DNA of 32,118 nt. Origin: Oscillospiraceae bacterium. GTDB taxonomy: Bacteria > Bacillota > Clostridia > Oscillospirales > Ruminococcaceae. The position numbers and the translations under genes were made by a program. The notes beneath the pieces were generated by a model that had not been told where the DNA came from, ran no database searches, and worked only from the letters and a program-made list of their open reading frames with translations. Where the stretch lies: NCBI GenBank assembly GCA_022768545.1, contig JALELV010000075.1, positions 1-32,118 of the forward strand, read 5' to 3'. Below, one piece after another: positions 13,104 through 20,442 of this stretch. Positions within the stretch are counted from its first letter, which is position 1; every line of letters starts with the position of its first letter.

Positions 13104-14528
13104 TTATTCCAGAAAGGAAAAGAAATTGAAGGCCTGCAGCAGGATGACCGCCAGCAGCACGGGGGCGACAAAGCGGATCATCACCGAATAGAGCTTTTCC
13201 CGACGGAATTTTTTGCCGCCGAGGCTGGATCTCACCTCGTCCAGCACCACGCCGGGCCCACAGAGCCAGCCGATCAGGACGCAGGTGAGCAGCGCCACGA
13301 CGGGCAGCATCAGGTTGTTGGTGAGGTAATCCAGCACGTCCAGAAGCTGGCCTACCGTGCCGTTGGGCAGGCGAATATCCGCGTAGAGGACGTTGTAGCC
13401 CAGGCAGACCACCAGGCCGATGACCACGGAGAGGGCGAAGGCCGCGACAGTGGCGGAGGAGCGCTTGATGCCGAACCGGTCGATGAGGGAGGCGGCCACC
13501 GTTTCCATGATGGAGATGGAGGAGGTGAGGGCCGCAAACAGCACCAGCAGGAAAAACAGCGCCCCCACTACCGAACCGACAGACCCCATCTGTTCAAAGA
13601 CCAGAGGGAGGGAGACAAACATCAGGGAGGGGCCCGCGGCGCTGAGGCCCTCCGTGCCCTGGAAGGTAAACACCGTGGGAACGATGATCAGCCCGGCGAT
13701 CAGGGCGACGCCGGTGTCGAAAAACTCGATCTGATTGACGGAGGAGAGCAGGTCGGATTCCCTGCGGCAGTAGGAGCCGTAGGTGATCATAATACCCATG
13801 GCAAGGCTCATGGAGTAGAACATCTGGCTGATGGCGTCCAGCAGGATGGAGATAAACTTCCCGGGGGTGATGCCGTCAAAGTTCGGCACCAGATAGATCT
13901 TCAACCCCTCCAGGGCGGTGCGGGTCTCTCCGGTGGCGGGGTCGGTGTGCTTTAAGGTGAGGGAAAAAACCGCGATCCCCACGATCAGGACAAGCAGCAC
14001 CGGCATCATGATCTTGGAGGCTTTTTCAATTCCCTTCTCGACGCCCATTAAAACGATGAGGGCGGTGAGCGCCATAAAGACCAAAAACCATACCACGGGG
14101 GAGAGCTGGCCGGTGATAAAGCCGGTGAAGAAGCCGTCGGCGCCCGCGGCATAGATGCTGCCGGACTGTCCGGTCAGATAGACGGAGGCGTACTTGGTGA
14201 CCCAGCCGCCGATCACACAGTAGTAGGGGAAGATCAGCACCGGAACCGCCGTGGCCAGCACGCCGAGGAAGCGGAAGCGGCCGTCGAACCGGGAATAGGC
14301 CTGCAGGGGGGTGGTCCTGGTTTTGCGTCCAATGGCGATCTCGGTGGTCATCAGGGCAAAGCCAAAGGTGAGGGAAGCGAGAATATAGATCAGCAGAAAC
14401 AAACCTCCGCCGTCTTTGGCCGCCAGATAGGGGAACCTCCACAGGTTTCCCAGCCCCACCGCGGAGCCGGCCGCCGCAAGCACGAAGCCGATGTTGCTTG
14501 CAAAGCTGCCTCTTGCCTTTTCTTTCAT
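13104..14528 (-). CDS. Sodium-dependent transporter of the neurotransmitter:sodium symporter (NSS/SNF) family
   Basis: This encodes 474 residues with about 11-12 transmembrane helices; it is an inner-membrane importer driven by the sodium gradient. The N-terminus carries the family hallmark: SNIGFVLAAAGSAVGLGNLW, then RFPYLAAKDGGG, the unwound TM1 region that binds sodium and substrate in LeuT-type transporters. Bacterial relatives usually carry amino acids; the substrate cannot be told from sequence. The start at ATG 14528 has AAAAGG 9 nt upstream, whereas ATG 14537 would sit directly on it. It is monocistronic, with a repeat/terminator element (copy B) behind it. Confidence 0.93.
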   Translation of the reverse strand: MKEKARGSFASNIGFVLAAAGSAVGLGNLWRFPYLAAKDGGGLFLLIYILASLTFGFALMTTEIAIGRKTRTTPLQAYSRFDGRFRFLGVLATAVPVLIFPYYCVIGGWVTKYASVYLTGQSGSIYAAGADGFFTGFITGQLSPVVWFLVFMALTALIVLMGVEKGIEKASKIMMPVLLVLIVGIAVFSLTLKHTDPATGETRTALEGLKIYLVPNFDGITPGKFISILLDAISQMFYSMSLAMGIMITYGSYCRRESDLLSSVNQIEFFDTGVALIAGLIIVPTVFTFQGTEGLSAAGPSLMFVSLPLVFEQMGSVGSVVGALFFLLVLFAALTSSISIMETVAASLIDRFGIKRSSATVAAFALSVVIGLVVCLGYNVLYADIRLPNGTVGQLLDVLDYLTNNLMLPVVALLTCVLIGWLCGPGVVLDEVRSSLGGKKFRREKLYSVMIRFVAPVLLAVILLQAFNFFSFLE

Positions 14529-14553
14529 AGGGCACATCCTTTTCTGTCATTTT

Positions 14554-14571
14554 CCGCGGCGTCCGCCGCGG
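14554..14571. repeat. GC-rich hairpin in the NSS gene leader
   Basis: CCGCGGCG-TC-CGCCGCGG forms a palindrome about 25 bp upstream of the transporter start codon. The rest of the 5' leader (14572-14627) contains GGGAAAA/TTTTCCC arms. No known riboswitch pattern is recognised. Confidence 0.4.
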
Positions 14572-14627
14572 GGGAAAAGCTGCCGGCTGCGGGGAAAAGC
14601 TTGTTTTCCCAAGCGGCATACTTTATC

Positions 14628-14655
14628 AGTATAACATAGAAGCAAAAAAACACAA
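14628..14655 (-). promoter_or_regulatory. Promoter of the NSS transporter gene
   Basis: On the minus strand, TTGTGT (14650-14655), a 16-bp spacer and an extended -10 TGTTATACT (TATACT at 14628-14633). Confidence 0.6.
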
Positions 14656-14707
14656 CCTTATTGGGGGAACATCCGCTCATAAACCCGGTGAAAGGCCCAA
14701 AATGCCG

Positions 14708-14757
14708 AAAAAAGCACGGCGCCCGGAAGATGGATCGGGCGCCGTGGATTTTTTTAT
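14708..14757. terminator. Terminator at the end of the pepD operon
   Basis: An 11-bp stem (CACGGCGCCCG, 14715-14725, with 14736-14746) has T-runs on both sides: CTTTTTTC on the minus strand and GGATTTTTTT on the plus strand. It ends the long minus-strand operon. Confidence 0.85.
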
Positions 14758-14770
14758 AAGGGTTTGCCGT

Positions 14771-16222
14771 TTACCGGGCCAAACGCTCCAACAGAGCGGT
14801 GACCTGCTTCCACAGGTTCTCGCAGGAGCGAAGGTCCATGTACTCGTCTGGGGTGTGGCAGCCCACCACAGTGGCGCCGATGGCGATGATGTCCAGCTGA
14901 GGGGCCTTGCTTTTGATGAGCCCGCACTCCAGCCCCGCGTGGATGGCCTCCATCTTCGGGGGGACCCCGTACAGCTCCTCGTATACCTGGCAGAAGGTAT
15001 CCCGCAGGCGGGAGTGGGGCTCGTAGGGCCAGCCGGGATAGCCGTCCCCCATCTCCACCCGGTCTCCGAAGGTTTCGCCGAACAGGCGCAGGATACGTCG
15101 GGTCTCGTTCTGGAGCGACTCCACCGAGCTTCTGGGGGAGAAATGGAAGATCACGCAGTCCTCCTCCATCTGGATGACGCCGAAGTTCACCGAAGCCACC
15201 ACAAAACCGCCGGCCTTGGGGTTGGTTTTGAGCACCCCGTGGGGGGCCAGCATCATCTGACAGATGATGTTCCGGCTGTCCTCCCGGCTCATGGGAGACT
15301 GCCGGGAGGGCACCTCCCGGGCCAGTACGGTGACACCGGGGTCGGTCTCCTGGTATTCCCGGCGAAGGTCTGCCTCTGTCTGCCTCACGGTTTCCAAAGC
15401 GGCGGGAAGGTCTTCCGGCCTTAACACCACCACGCACTGGCACTCCCGGGGGATGGCGTTGTCCTTGTTGCCGCCGAAGATCTCCCGGATGCGCAGGTCG
15501 GTCTTTTCCGAAAGGGCGTACAGCACCCGCCCCATGATCTTGTTGGCACAGCCCAGCTCTTTGTGGATCTCCATGCCGGAGTGCCCTCCGGCCAGGCCCT
15601 TGACAAACAGATGGAGGGCGGCTCCCTCAAAGGCCTCCCGCCGGTAGGGGCGGATGAGCTTGACCCGCAGGCCGCCGGCACAGCTGGTGGTGACCACACC
15701 GTCCTCCTCCGAGTCGAGGTTGACCATCATGGCGGAGCGGAGGATGGAAGCGTCAAAGTGGGAGGCGCCCACGAGGGCGGTCTCCTCCTGAACGGTAAAA
15801 AGGCATTCCAGCGGGGGGTGGATAAGGCTGTTGTCGTCCAGAAGGGCCAGCATCATCGCCACGGCGCCGCCGTTGTCCGCCCCCAAAGTGGTGCCCCGGG
15901 CCCGGAGGCGTCCGTTTTCCACATAGAGGTCCAGGGGCTCGGTGTCAAAATTGTGGTCCACGTCGGCGTTTTTTTCACACACCATGTCCAGATGCCCCTG
16001 GAACAGCACGCCGGGGCGGCTTTCGCAGCCGGGGGAGGCGGGCTTGCGCAGCAGTACGTTGTACAGCTCGTCCCGGATACATTCCAGCCCCCGAGCGGCG
16101 GCAAAATCCACCAGATAGTCGCTTACGGCCTTTTCGTTGCCGGAGGAGCGGGGGATACGGCTGATGTCCTCAAAAAACCGGAAGAGCGATGCGGGGCGGT
16201 ACCCCTGGATGACGTAATCCAT
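14771..16222 (-). CDS. pepD: Aminoacyl-histidine dipeptidase (beta-Ala-His dipeptidase, PepD type)
   Basis: PepD is a cytoplasmic M20-family metallo-dipeptidase with broad activity on Xaa-His and other dipeptides. This encodes 483 residues, the usual length. Metal-binding and catalytic segments are visible: GVLFQGHLDMVCEK (His ligand and Asp), RGTTLGADNGGAVAMMLAL (Asp ligand), FTVQEETALVGA (catalytic Glu and ligand Glu) and MVNLDSEEDG. A dimerisation/lid domain follows (about 205-385). The start at ATG 16222 is preferred because AAAGGAG lies 9 nt upstream. It is the last gene of the minus-strand run and follows the DHHW-like gene by 62 bp; no functional link to that gene is evident. Confidence 0.95.
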   Translation of the reverse strand: MDYVIQGYRPASLFRFFEDISRIPRSSGNEKAVSDYLVDFAAARGLECIRDELYNVLLRKPASPGCESRPGVLFQGHLDMVCEKNADVDHNFDTEPLDLYVENGRLRARGTTLGADNGGAVAMMLALLDDNSLIHPPLECLFTVQEETALVGASHFDASILRSAMMVNLDSEEDGVVTTSCAGGLRVKLIRPYRREAFEGAALHLFVKGLAGGHSGMEIHKELGCANKIMGRVLYALSEKTDLRIREIFGGNKDNAIPRECQCVVVLRPEDLPAALETVRQTEADLRREYQETDPGVTVLAREVPSRQSPMSREDSRNIICQMMLAPHGVLKTNPKAGGFVVASVNFGVIQMEEDCVIFHFSPRSSVESLQNETRRILRLFGETFGDRVEMGDGYPGWPYEPHSRLRDTFCQVYEELYGVPPKMEAIHAGLECGLIKSKAPQLDIIAIGATVVGCHTPDEYMDLRSCENLWKQVTALLERLAR

Positions 16223-16284
16223 TTTAATGATCTCCTTTCCCATACGGGTCTTAAGCCTGCGGCGCGGGGCGGGCGGATGTCCGC

Positions 16285-17391
16285 TCAGTTGCCCGAGACC
16301 GAGGCAATATAATCTTTATGCATAAAGGTATCGGTGGAGAAGGCAAACAGCACCTGGTCGTAATAAAAGGTGTCCAGATAGCGGATCTCCTTTTTGGTGG
16401 CGGTTTCAAGATCCACCAGCAGGACTTCCTCGTAGTGGTTGGCCAGCAGAGGGAGCCAGCTCAGACAGCTGTCATCGGCAAAGACCAGGAGCTTCTGGTT
16501 GTAGGGGCCCTCCTCCACGGAGATGGTAGTCATGGTGCCGCGTTCCCCCAGATAGACCTCCATAGGGTCCTGAGAGAAGAGTTTTTCCATATCGTAGAGG
16601 GAGTCCATAACGCGCTCCCCGCCGTCCAAAGTGGTGGAGACATGATAGCGGCGGTCGTATTTGCGGTAGTGGAACAGGGAGATGATATCGGGCTTGACCC
16701 GGGCATAGGGGAACCGCCGGCCGAGGTCTCCGATAAAATCATGCCGTACGTACTGGACGTCAAAATCCTGCGGATCCCGCACCCGGTGCCCCATGCGGGC
16801 GCCCACGGCGGAGTAGACGTAATACCCGCCCAGGGCGGTAAGGTTATCCTGGGTGCGGTAATAGAGGTATTTTTCGTTGTTGTTGAAGAGGCTGCCATAT
16901 ACATCAACGGAGGACACGGTGCCGCTGAGCTCCTGGTAAACGGAGTTGATGAGCTCTTTTTGATTGACCATGGAACCCAGGGAAAATTCCGGCAGATCTT
17001 CCTGCTGGATGGCGGCTGCGGTGGGAACCAGCGCGAAATAGACGGGGATGCGGCTGTTGACGGAGGCAAACCGGGAGACGCCCGCGATGTTCTGCTCCAG
17101 GCAGCTCTCCGAGGGCTCCGGAATGTTGGGAATAATGCAGTCCTCCCCAATAAAGCAGTGTTCCTCCTGCCGCCTTCCCGCGGCAAAGCGGATATCCCAT
17201 CCCAGCTGCAGCAGCTGGTCCCGAAAGGGAAAAGCGCTGGCAAAGCTCTGTTCCATCAGAGCCGCAGTCTTTCCAGAGAGGAGCTGGGCGGCCCCGCCGA
17301 GGGAGGAGAGATCTGCCCGGAGGGATACCGCCGCCATGCCCGCCACCATGAGCACCAGAAAGATGACGGCGCTGACCCGTTTCCCGATCAT
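16285..17391 (-). CDS. DHHW/AlgX-AlgJ-like exported protein with degenerate active site
   Basis: This encodes 368 residues with an N-terminal membrane anchor or signal (residues 4-24). The fold resembles the DHHW family, SGNH-like proteins that act with MBOAT acyltransferases in O-acetylating cell-surface polymers. The family block normally read as YYRTDHHWT is here YYRTQDNLTALGGYYVY (177-193), so the Asp-His-His-Trp signature is lost. The later FADDSCLSWLPLLANHYEEV still aligns with the family's F(K/G)DSYA..l.PFLanHYeei and keeps Ser308. AAGGAGG precedes the ATG by 8 nt. It begins 20 bp after the MBOAT gene, so the two are surely co-expressed. A role as binding or scaffold partner is possible; catalysis by the usual mechanism looks unlikely. 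Confidence 0.8.
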   Translation of the reverse strand: MIGKRVSAVIFLVLMVAGMAAVSLRADLSSLGGAAQLLSGKTAALMEQSFASAFPFRDQLLQLGWDIRFAAGRRQEEHCFIGEDCIIPNIPEPSESCLEQNIAGVSRFASVNSRIPVYFALVPTAAAIQQEDLPEFSLGSMVNQKELINSVYQELSGTVSSVDVYGSLFNNNEKYLYYRTQDNLTALGGYYVYSAVGARMGHRVRDPQDFDVQYVRHDFIGDLGRRFPYARVKPDIISLFHYRKYDRRYHVSTTLDGGERVMDSLYDMEKLFSQDPMEVYLGERGTMTTISVEEGPYNQKLLVFADDSCLSWLPLLANHYEEVLLVDLETATKKEIRYLDTFYYDQVLFAFSTDTFMHKDYIASVSGN

Positions 17392-17411
17392 AAGAAATTC
17401 CTCCTTTCCCG

Positions 17412-18746
17412 TCAGGTATTGAGAATAAACGCCAGGGTGAGCACCAGAAGAGACACATTAAACACCACCGAGACAGCGGAGGTGAGATGCGGATGTTTTT
17501 TGGAGGCCCAGCCCGCCGCCATGTTCACCGCGCTGGTGGAGAGCAAAAGCCCCAGGCCCAGAAGGGCCCCATAAGAAGAGAACAGGTACAGCGTCTGGTC
17601 GTTGTAGGGGGGCAGGCCCGCCAGCCCGAACATAGAGGTAATGTAAAACCAGCTTTCTCCCACCGACTGTCCGCTGAAGATCACAAAGGAAAAGAGGACC
17701 ACCGCAAAGGTGTACACCCGGGTAAAAAACACCGGGAGCCGGGTGAGGAGCCGCCCCCAGACGCCCCGTTCCAAAAAGATAAAAGCGGTAAAGTACAGGG
17801 CCCAGAGAATGAAATTGACCCGAAAGCCGAACCACACCCCCCACAGCAGAGTGACCAGGGTGATGTTGAGCACCGAGGAGACTCCCCCCTGGAGGTCCGC
17901 CCCCAGGGGGGAGTAGATATATTGCTTGTAAAACTCCGTCACAGAGATGTTAAAGCGCCCTACAAAATCGGTGATGCTGCGGGACTGATAGGGGTAGTAG
18001 AAGTTGCGGGGCAGCTCCAGCTGGTACATCTTTCCAAGGCCCCGGGCGATATCGCAGTAGCCGGAAAGGGTAAAATAGAGGCCGAGGGCCAGGGAGACGG
18101 TGAGCAGCCACACCGAGAGCACCGAGTGCCCGGTGTTTTCCATGGCTTTGAGCTCCTGATACAGCGAGCTCAGCCCGCGCCCCAGCAGCACCTGCTTGGC
18201 CACGCCCTGAATAAACAGCACCGCGCCGTCGCTGATGCGGGAGAGGGAATACTTTTTCTCCCGCAGCTGCTCCCGTATCTGGCCGTAGCGCATGAGCGGG
18301 CCGGAGAGCAGTTTGCCGTAGAAAATATTGAGCAGCGCAAAGCGCAGGAAGCTGTGCTCGTAAACTTCGTCGCCGTTGTAGACATCTACCAGATAGCCCA
18401 GGGAGGTGAGGGTGTACACCGCGAGCCCCAGAGGCATGGAGGCGCCCCGCAGCTGGGTGAATACCGACATCCCCAGGAAAAGCAGGCCGTTTTTGACCAC
18501 CACGGCGGCGCAGATGGCGCGGCGGATGCGGTTTTGGTCGTCGTGGCGCTCCATCAGGCGGTACATGCCGTAGTCCGCCGTTACGGAGAGGGCCATAAGC
18601 CACAGGAACTTCGGTTCGCAGAGGAGATAAAACAGCAGGGAGATCCCCGCCAGGGCGGCTGTTCGGCCCCGGGGCCCCGCCAGGTAGTAGACCGCCAGGG
18701 AGAGCGGCAGAAAAAAGAAGATAAACCAGATGCTGGCAAAGGGCAA
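17412..18746 (-). CDS. MBOAT (AlgI/DltB-like) membrane protein lacking both conserved histidines
   Basis: This encodes 444 residues, polytopic (about 10-12 helices). The MBOAT core is clear: FTLSGYCDIARGLGKM (225-240), NFYYPYQSRSITDF (248-261) and QYIYSPLGA (275-283). In active AlgI-type enzymes the next landmarks are FWRRWHISLS and LWHGASWNFILWG. Here they read FVGRFNISVT (261-270) and LWGVWFGFRVNFILWALYF (301-319), so the first His is Asn266 and the catalytic His is Phe306. The TTG start at 18746 is supported by AAAGGAGG 7 nt upstream. It sits directly before the DHHW-like gene. By family it would move acyl groups to the cell exterior; with these substitutions it is probably inactive or repurposed. 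Confidence 0.85.
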   Translation of the reverse strand: MPFASIWFIFFFLPLSLAVYYLAGPRGRTAALAGISLLFYLLCEPKFLWLMALSVTADYGMYRLMERHDDQNRIRRAICAAVVVKNGLLFLGMSVFTQLRGASMPLGLAVYTLTSLGYLVDVYNGDEVYEHSFLRFALLNIFYGKLLSGPLMRYGQIREQLREKKYSLSRISDGAVLFIQGVAKQVLLGRGLSSLYQELKAMENTGHSVLSVWLLTVSLALGLYFTLSGYCDIARGLGKMYQLELPRNFYYPYQSRSITDFVGRFNISVTEFYKQYIYSPLGADLQGGVSSVLNITLVTLLWGVWFGFRVNFILWALYFTAFIFLERGVWGRLLTRLPVFFTRVYTFAVVLFSFVIFSGQSVGESWFYITSMFGLAGLPPYNDQTLYLFSSYGALLGLGLLLSTSAVNMAAGWASKKHPHLTSAVSVVFNVSLLVLTLAFILNT

Positions 18747-18771
18747 AAAGATCCCTCCTTTCAGAAAAGCG

Positions 18772-19356
18772 CTATGCCTCCAGGCGGGAGAGCAGCTCCC
18801 GGTACTGTTCCGGCGTATAGAGCAGGTTTAAAAAATCAAGCAGGCTCCCGGCGGAGAGATAGGGCGGAAGCTCCAAAAGTGCGAGGAGCTTTTCCCGGCG
18901 CAGCCGGCTTTGGGGCGTGCCGTACAGCCCGTCGTCCATCAGGTCCGCCCGGGTAAGGCCCAAAGAGGGGCGGTCGGGCCCGGGGGCGACGCCGGCCCTT
19001 TTCAGACAGGCGAGGAGCACCTCGTCGGTCATGCCCTCCACCCCCAGGGTCCCCTCCTTGGAGGGGACAACCTTGCGCCGCTCCTTGCCGGGGATGGGCG
19101 GGATATAGCAGTGGAGGATCTTTCCCTCCGGAATGGCGGATTTGAGATGATTGCGGATCTTAAAGCCCGCCGCGTCGGAGTCCGTCATCACCACGATGCC
19201 GCAGGTCTGGGCCAGGCGGCGGATGAGGGCCATCTTTTCCCGATCCTTAAAAATGCGGAACCCCCCGGTCTCGATGATCAGGGCATCCAGCACCGAGGCC
19301 AGGCGGATCCGGTCGTAGCGCCCTTCCACGATCACCGCCTGTTTGAGCCGGATCAT
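18772..19356 (-). CDS. Toprim/DUF4093 protein related to ribonuclease M5
   Basis: This encodes 194 residues. The N-terminal Toprim domain has the catalytic Glu11 in AVIVEGRYD and the Asp pair in MTDSDAAG (Asp59, Asp61), with a following KIRNHLKS helix. Toprim domains of this kind bind Mg2+ and act on phosphodiester bonds. The layout resembles RNase M5 (5S rRNA maturation), and the ending GTLGVEGMTDEVLLACL recalls its KxGVE segment, but the C-terminal half fits the separate DUF4093 group, so I do not use the rnmV symbol. Its ATG overlaps the holA stop by 4 bp, indicating translational coupling, and the MBOAT gene follows 25 bp later. Confidence 0.85.
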   Translation of the reverse strand: MIRLKQAVIVEGRYDRIRLASVLDALIIETGGFRIFKDREKMALIRRLAQTCGIVVMTDSDAAGFKIRNHLKSAIPEGKILHCYIPPIPGKERRKVVPSKEGTLGVEGMTDEVLLACLKRAGVAPGPDRPSLGLTRADLMDDGLYGTPQSRLRREKLLALLELPPYLSAGSLLDFLNLLYTPEQYRELLSRLEA

Positions 19357-20405
19357 AAGCTTCCCCCTTCCTGCCGCAGGACAAACATGCGGGTGACCGT
19401 CTCCTGCAGCACGATGACCGGGTCTCTCCGGGTGCTCTTGAGGCAGTAGTCCGCCTCGATGAGCAGGGAAAGAAACCCGCGGAGCATCCCCTTGGAAAAA
19501 CGGTCGGCGTCCCGCAGGGCGTTGCGGATGCGAAACTCCCGGCCCTTGTAGCGAAAATCCCCGGCGGCCTGGTCGGCGGAGCGGCCGGCCTCCCGGGCGG
19601 CCTTGCCCCGGGAAAGATCCACAAAGGCGGCGGAGAGGGCGCCCAAAATGGCGACGGGCTCCTCCCGCATATCCAAAAGCTCTCCAAGCTTGTCCATGGC
19701 GCTCTGGTAGTCGCCGCGGATAATGAGACGGGAGAGGTCAAAAACGCTGGCATCCAGTACAGGGGTGCAGCACAGCTCCACATCCTGCCGGGTGATGGCC
19801 CTTCCGTGGGCGTAGGCGCAGAGCTTCTGCACCTCGTTTTCCAGCACCTGCATGTCGTCGGAGGAGCGCTGCAGCAGGCAGCGGCAGGCCTCCGGCTCCA
19901 TGGGACAGCCGTTTTTCTCCGCCACGGCGCGGACAAAACGCTCGGTCTCCCGGGTGGAACGGGCGTCCAGACGGATCCATCCGCCCGCCTTATCCACCAC
20001 GGCAAGAAAGCTTTTGTACCGCCCTGTGGGCCGCGCGGGCACGGAGAGGGCGCTGTGCAGAAAGATCAGCACGGTGCTCTCCGGCAGGGAGGAGAGCAGA
20101 TCTTCCAGCTTTTTATACTCCCGGGCGTCGAGCTTGTCCACTTCCAGGTCGGTCACCACGACACAGCGGCGCCGGGCCATCATAGGCAGAGCCTCCACGC
20201 TGTCGGCAATTTCATCGACGGAGGTCTTTTTTCCCTCCAGACAGGTGAGGTTAAAGCCCCGGCTCTCCGGCGGCACGGCTTTCCCCGAGATCTTTTCACA
20301 GTACAGGCGCTTGAGATACCCCTGCTCCCCAAACAGGAAATAGACCGGCAGAGCCTCGGCTTCTTTCAGATGCCGGAGCAGCTCGGATTCCGATGAAAAG
20401 ATCAT
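19353..20405 (-). CDS. holA: DNA polymerase III subunit delta
   Basis: HolA is the clamp-loader subunit that opens the beta sliding clamp. This encodes 350 residues, the usual length. The N-terminal AAA-like domain starts MIFSSESELLRHLKEAEALP and contains VYFLFGEQGYLKRLYCEKI, the family signature. The central region TVLIFLHSALSVP and the C-terminal collar domain (about 215-345, ending VLQETVTRMFVLRQ) are typical. AAGGAG lies 8 nt before the ATG. The order comEC-holA is a common Firmicutes arrangement, and the spacing (37 bp) fits one operon. Confidence 0.94.
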   Translation of the reverse strand: MIFSSESELLRHLKEAEALPVYFLFGEQGYLKRLYCEKISGKAVPPESRGFNLTCLEGKKTSVDEIADSVEALPMMARRRCVVVTDLEVDKLDAREYKKLEDLLSSLPESTVLIFLHSALSVPARPTGRYKSFLAVVDKAGGWIRLDARSTRETERFVRAVAEKNGCPMEPEACRCLLQRSSDDMQVLENEVQKLCAYAHGRAITRQDVELCCTPVLDASVFDLSRLIIRGDYQSAMDKLGELLDMREEPVAILGALSAAFVDLSRGKAAREAGRSADQAAGDFRYKGREFRIRNALRDADRFSKGMLRGFLSLLIEADYCLKSTRRDPVIVLQETVTRMFVLRQEGGSL

Positions 20406-20442
20406 GGCGGCCTCTCCTTCCAGTGAAAAGATCGTAAAAGCG

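Noticed and set aside
14554..14627. Riboswitch in the NSS transporter leader
   Set aside because: Hairpins are present but no conserved motif of glycine, lysine or other amino-acid riboswitches can be recognised.
18772..19356. Canonical RNase M5 (rnmV)
   Set aside because: The Toprim residues fit, but the rest matches a distinct DUF4093-type C-terminal half, so the exact enzyme cannot be claimed.
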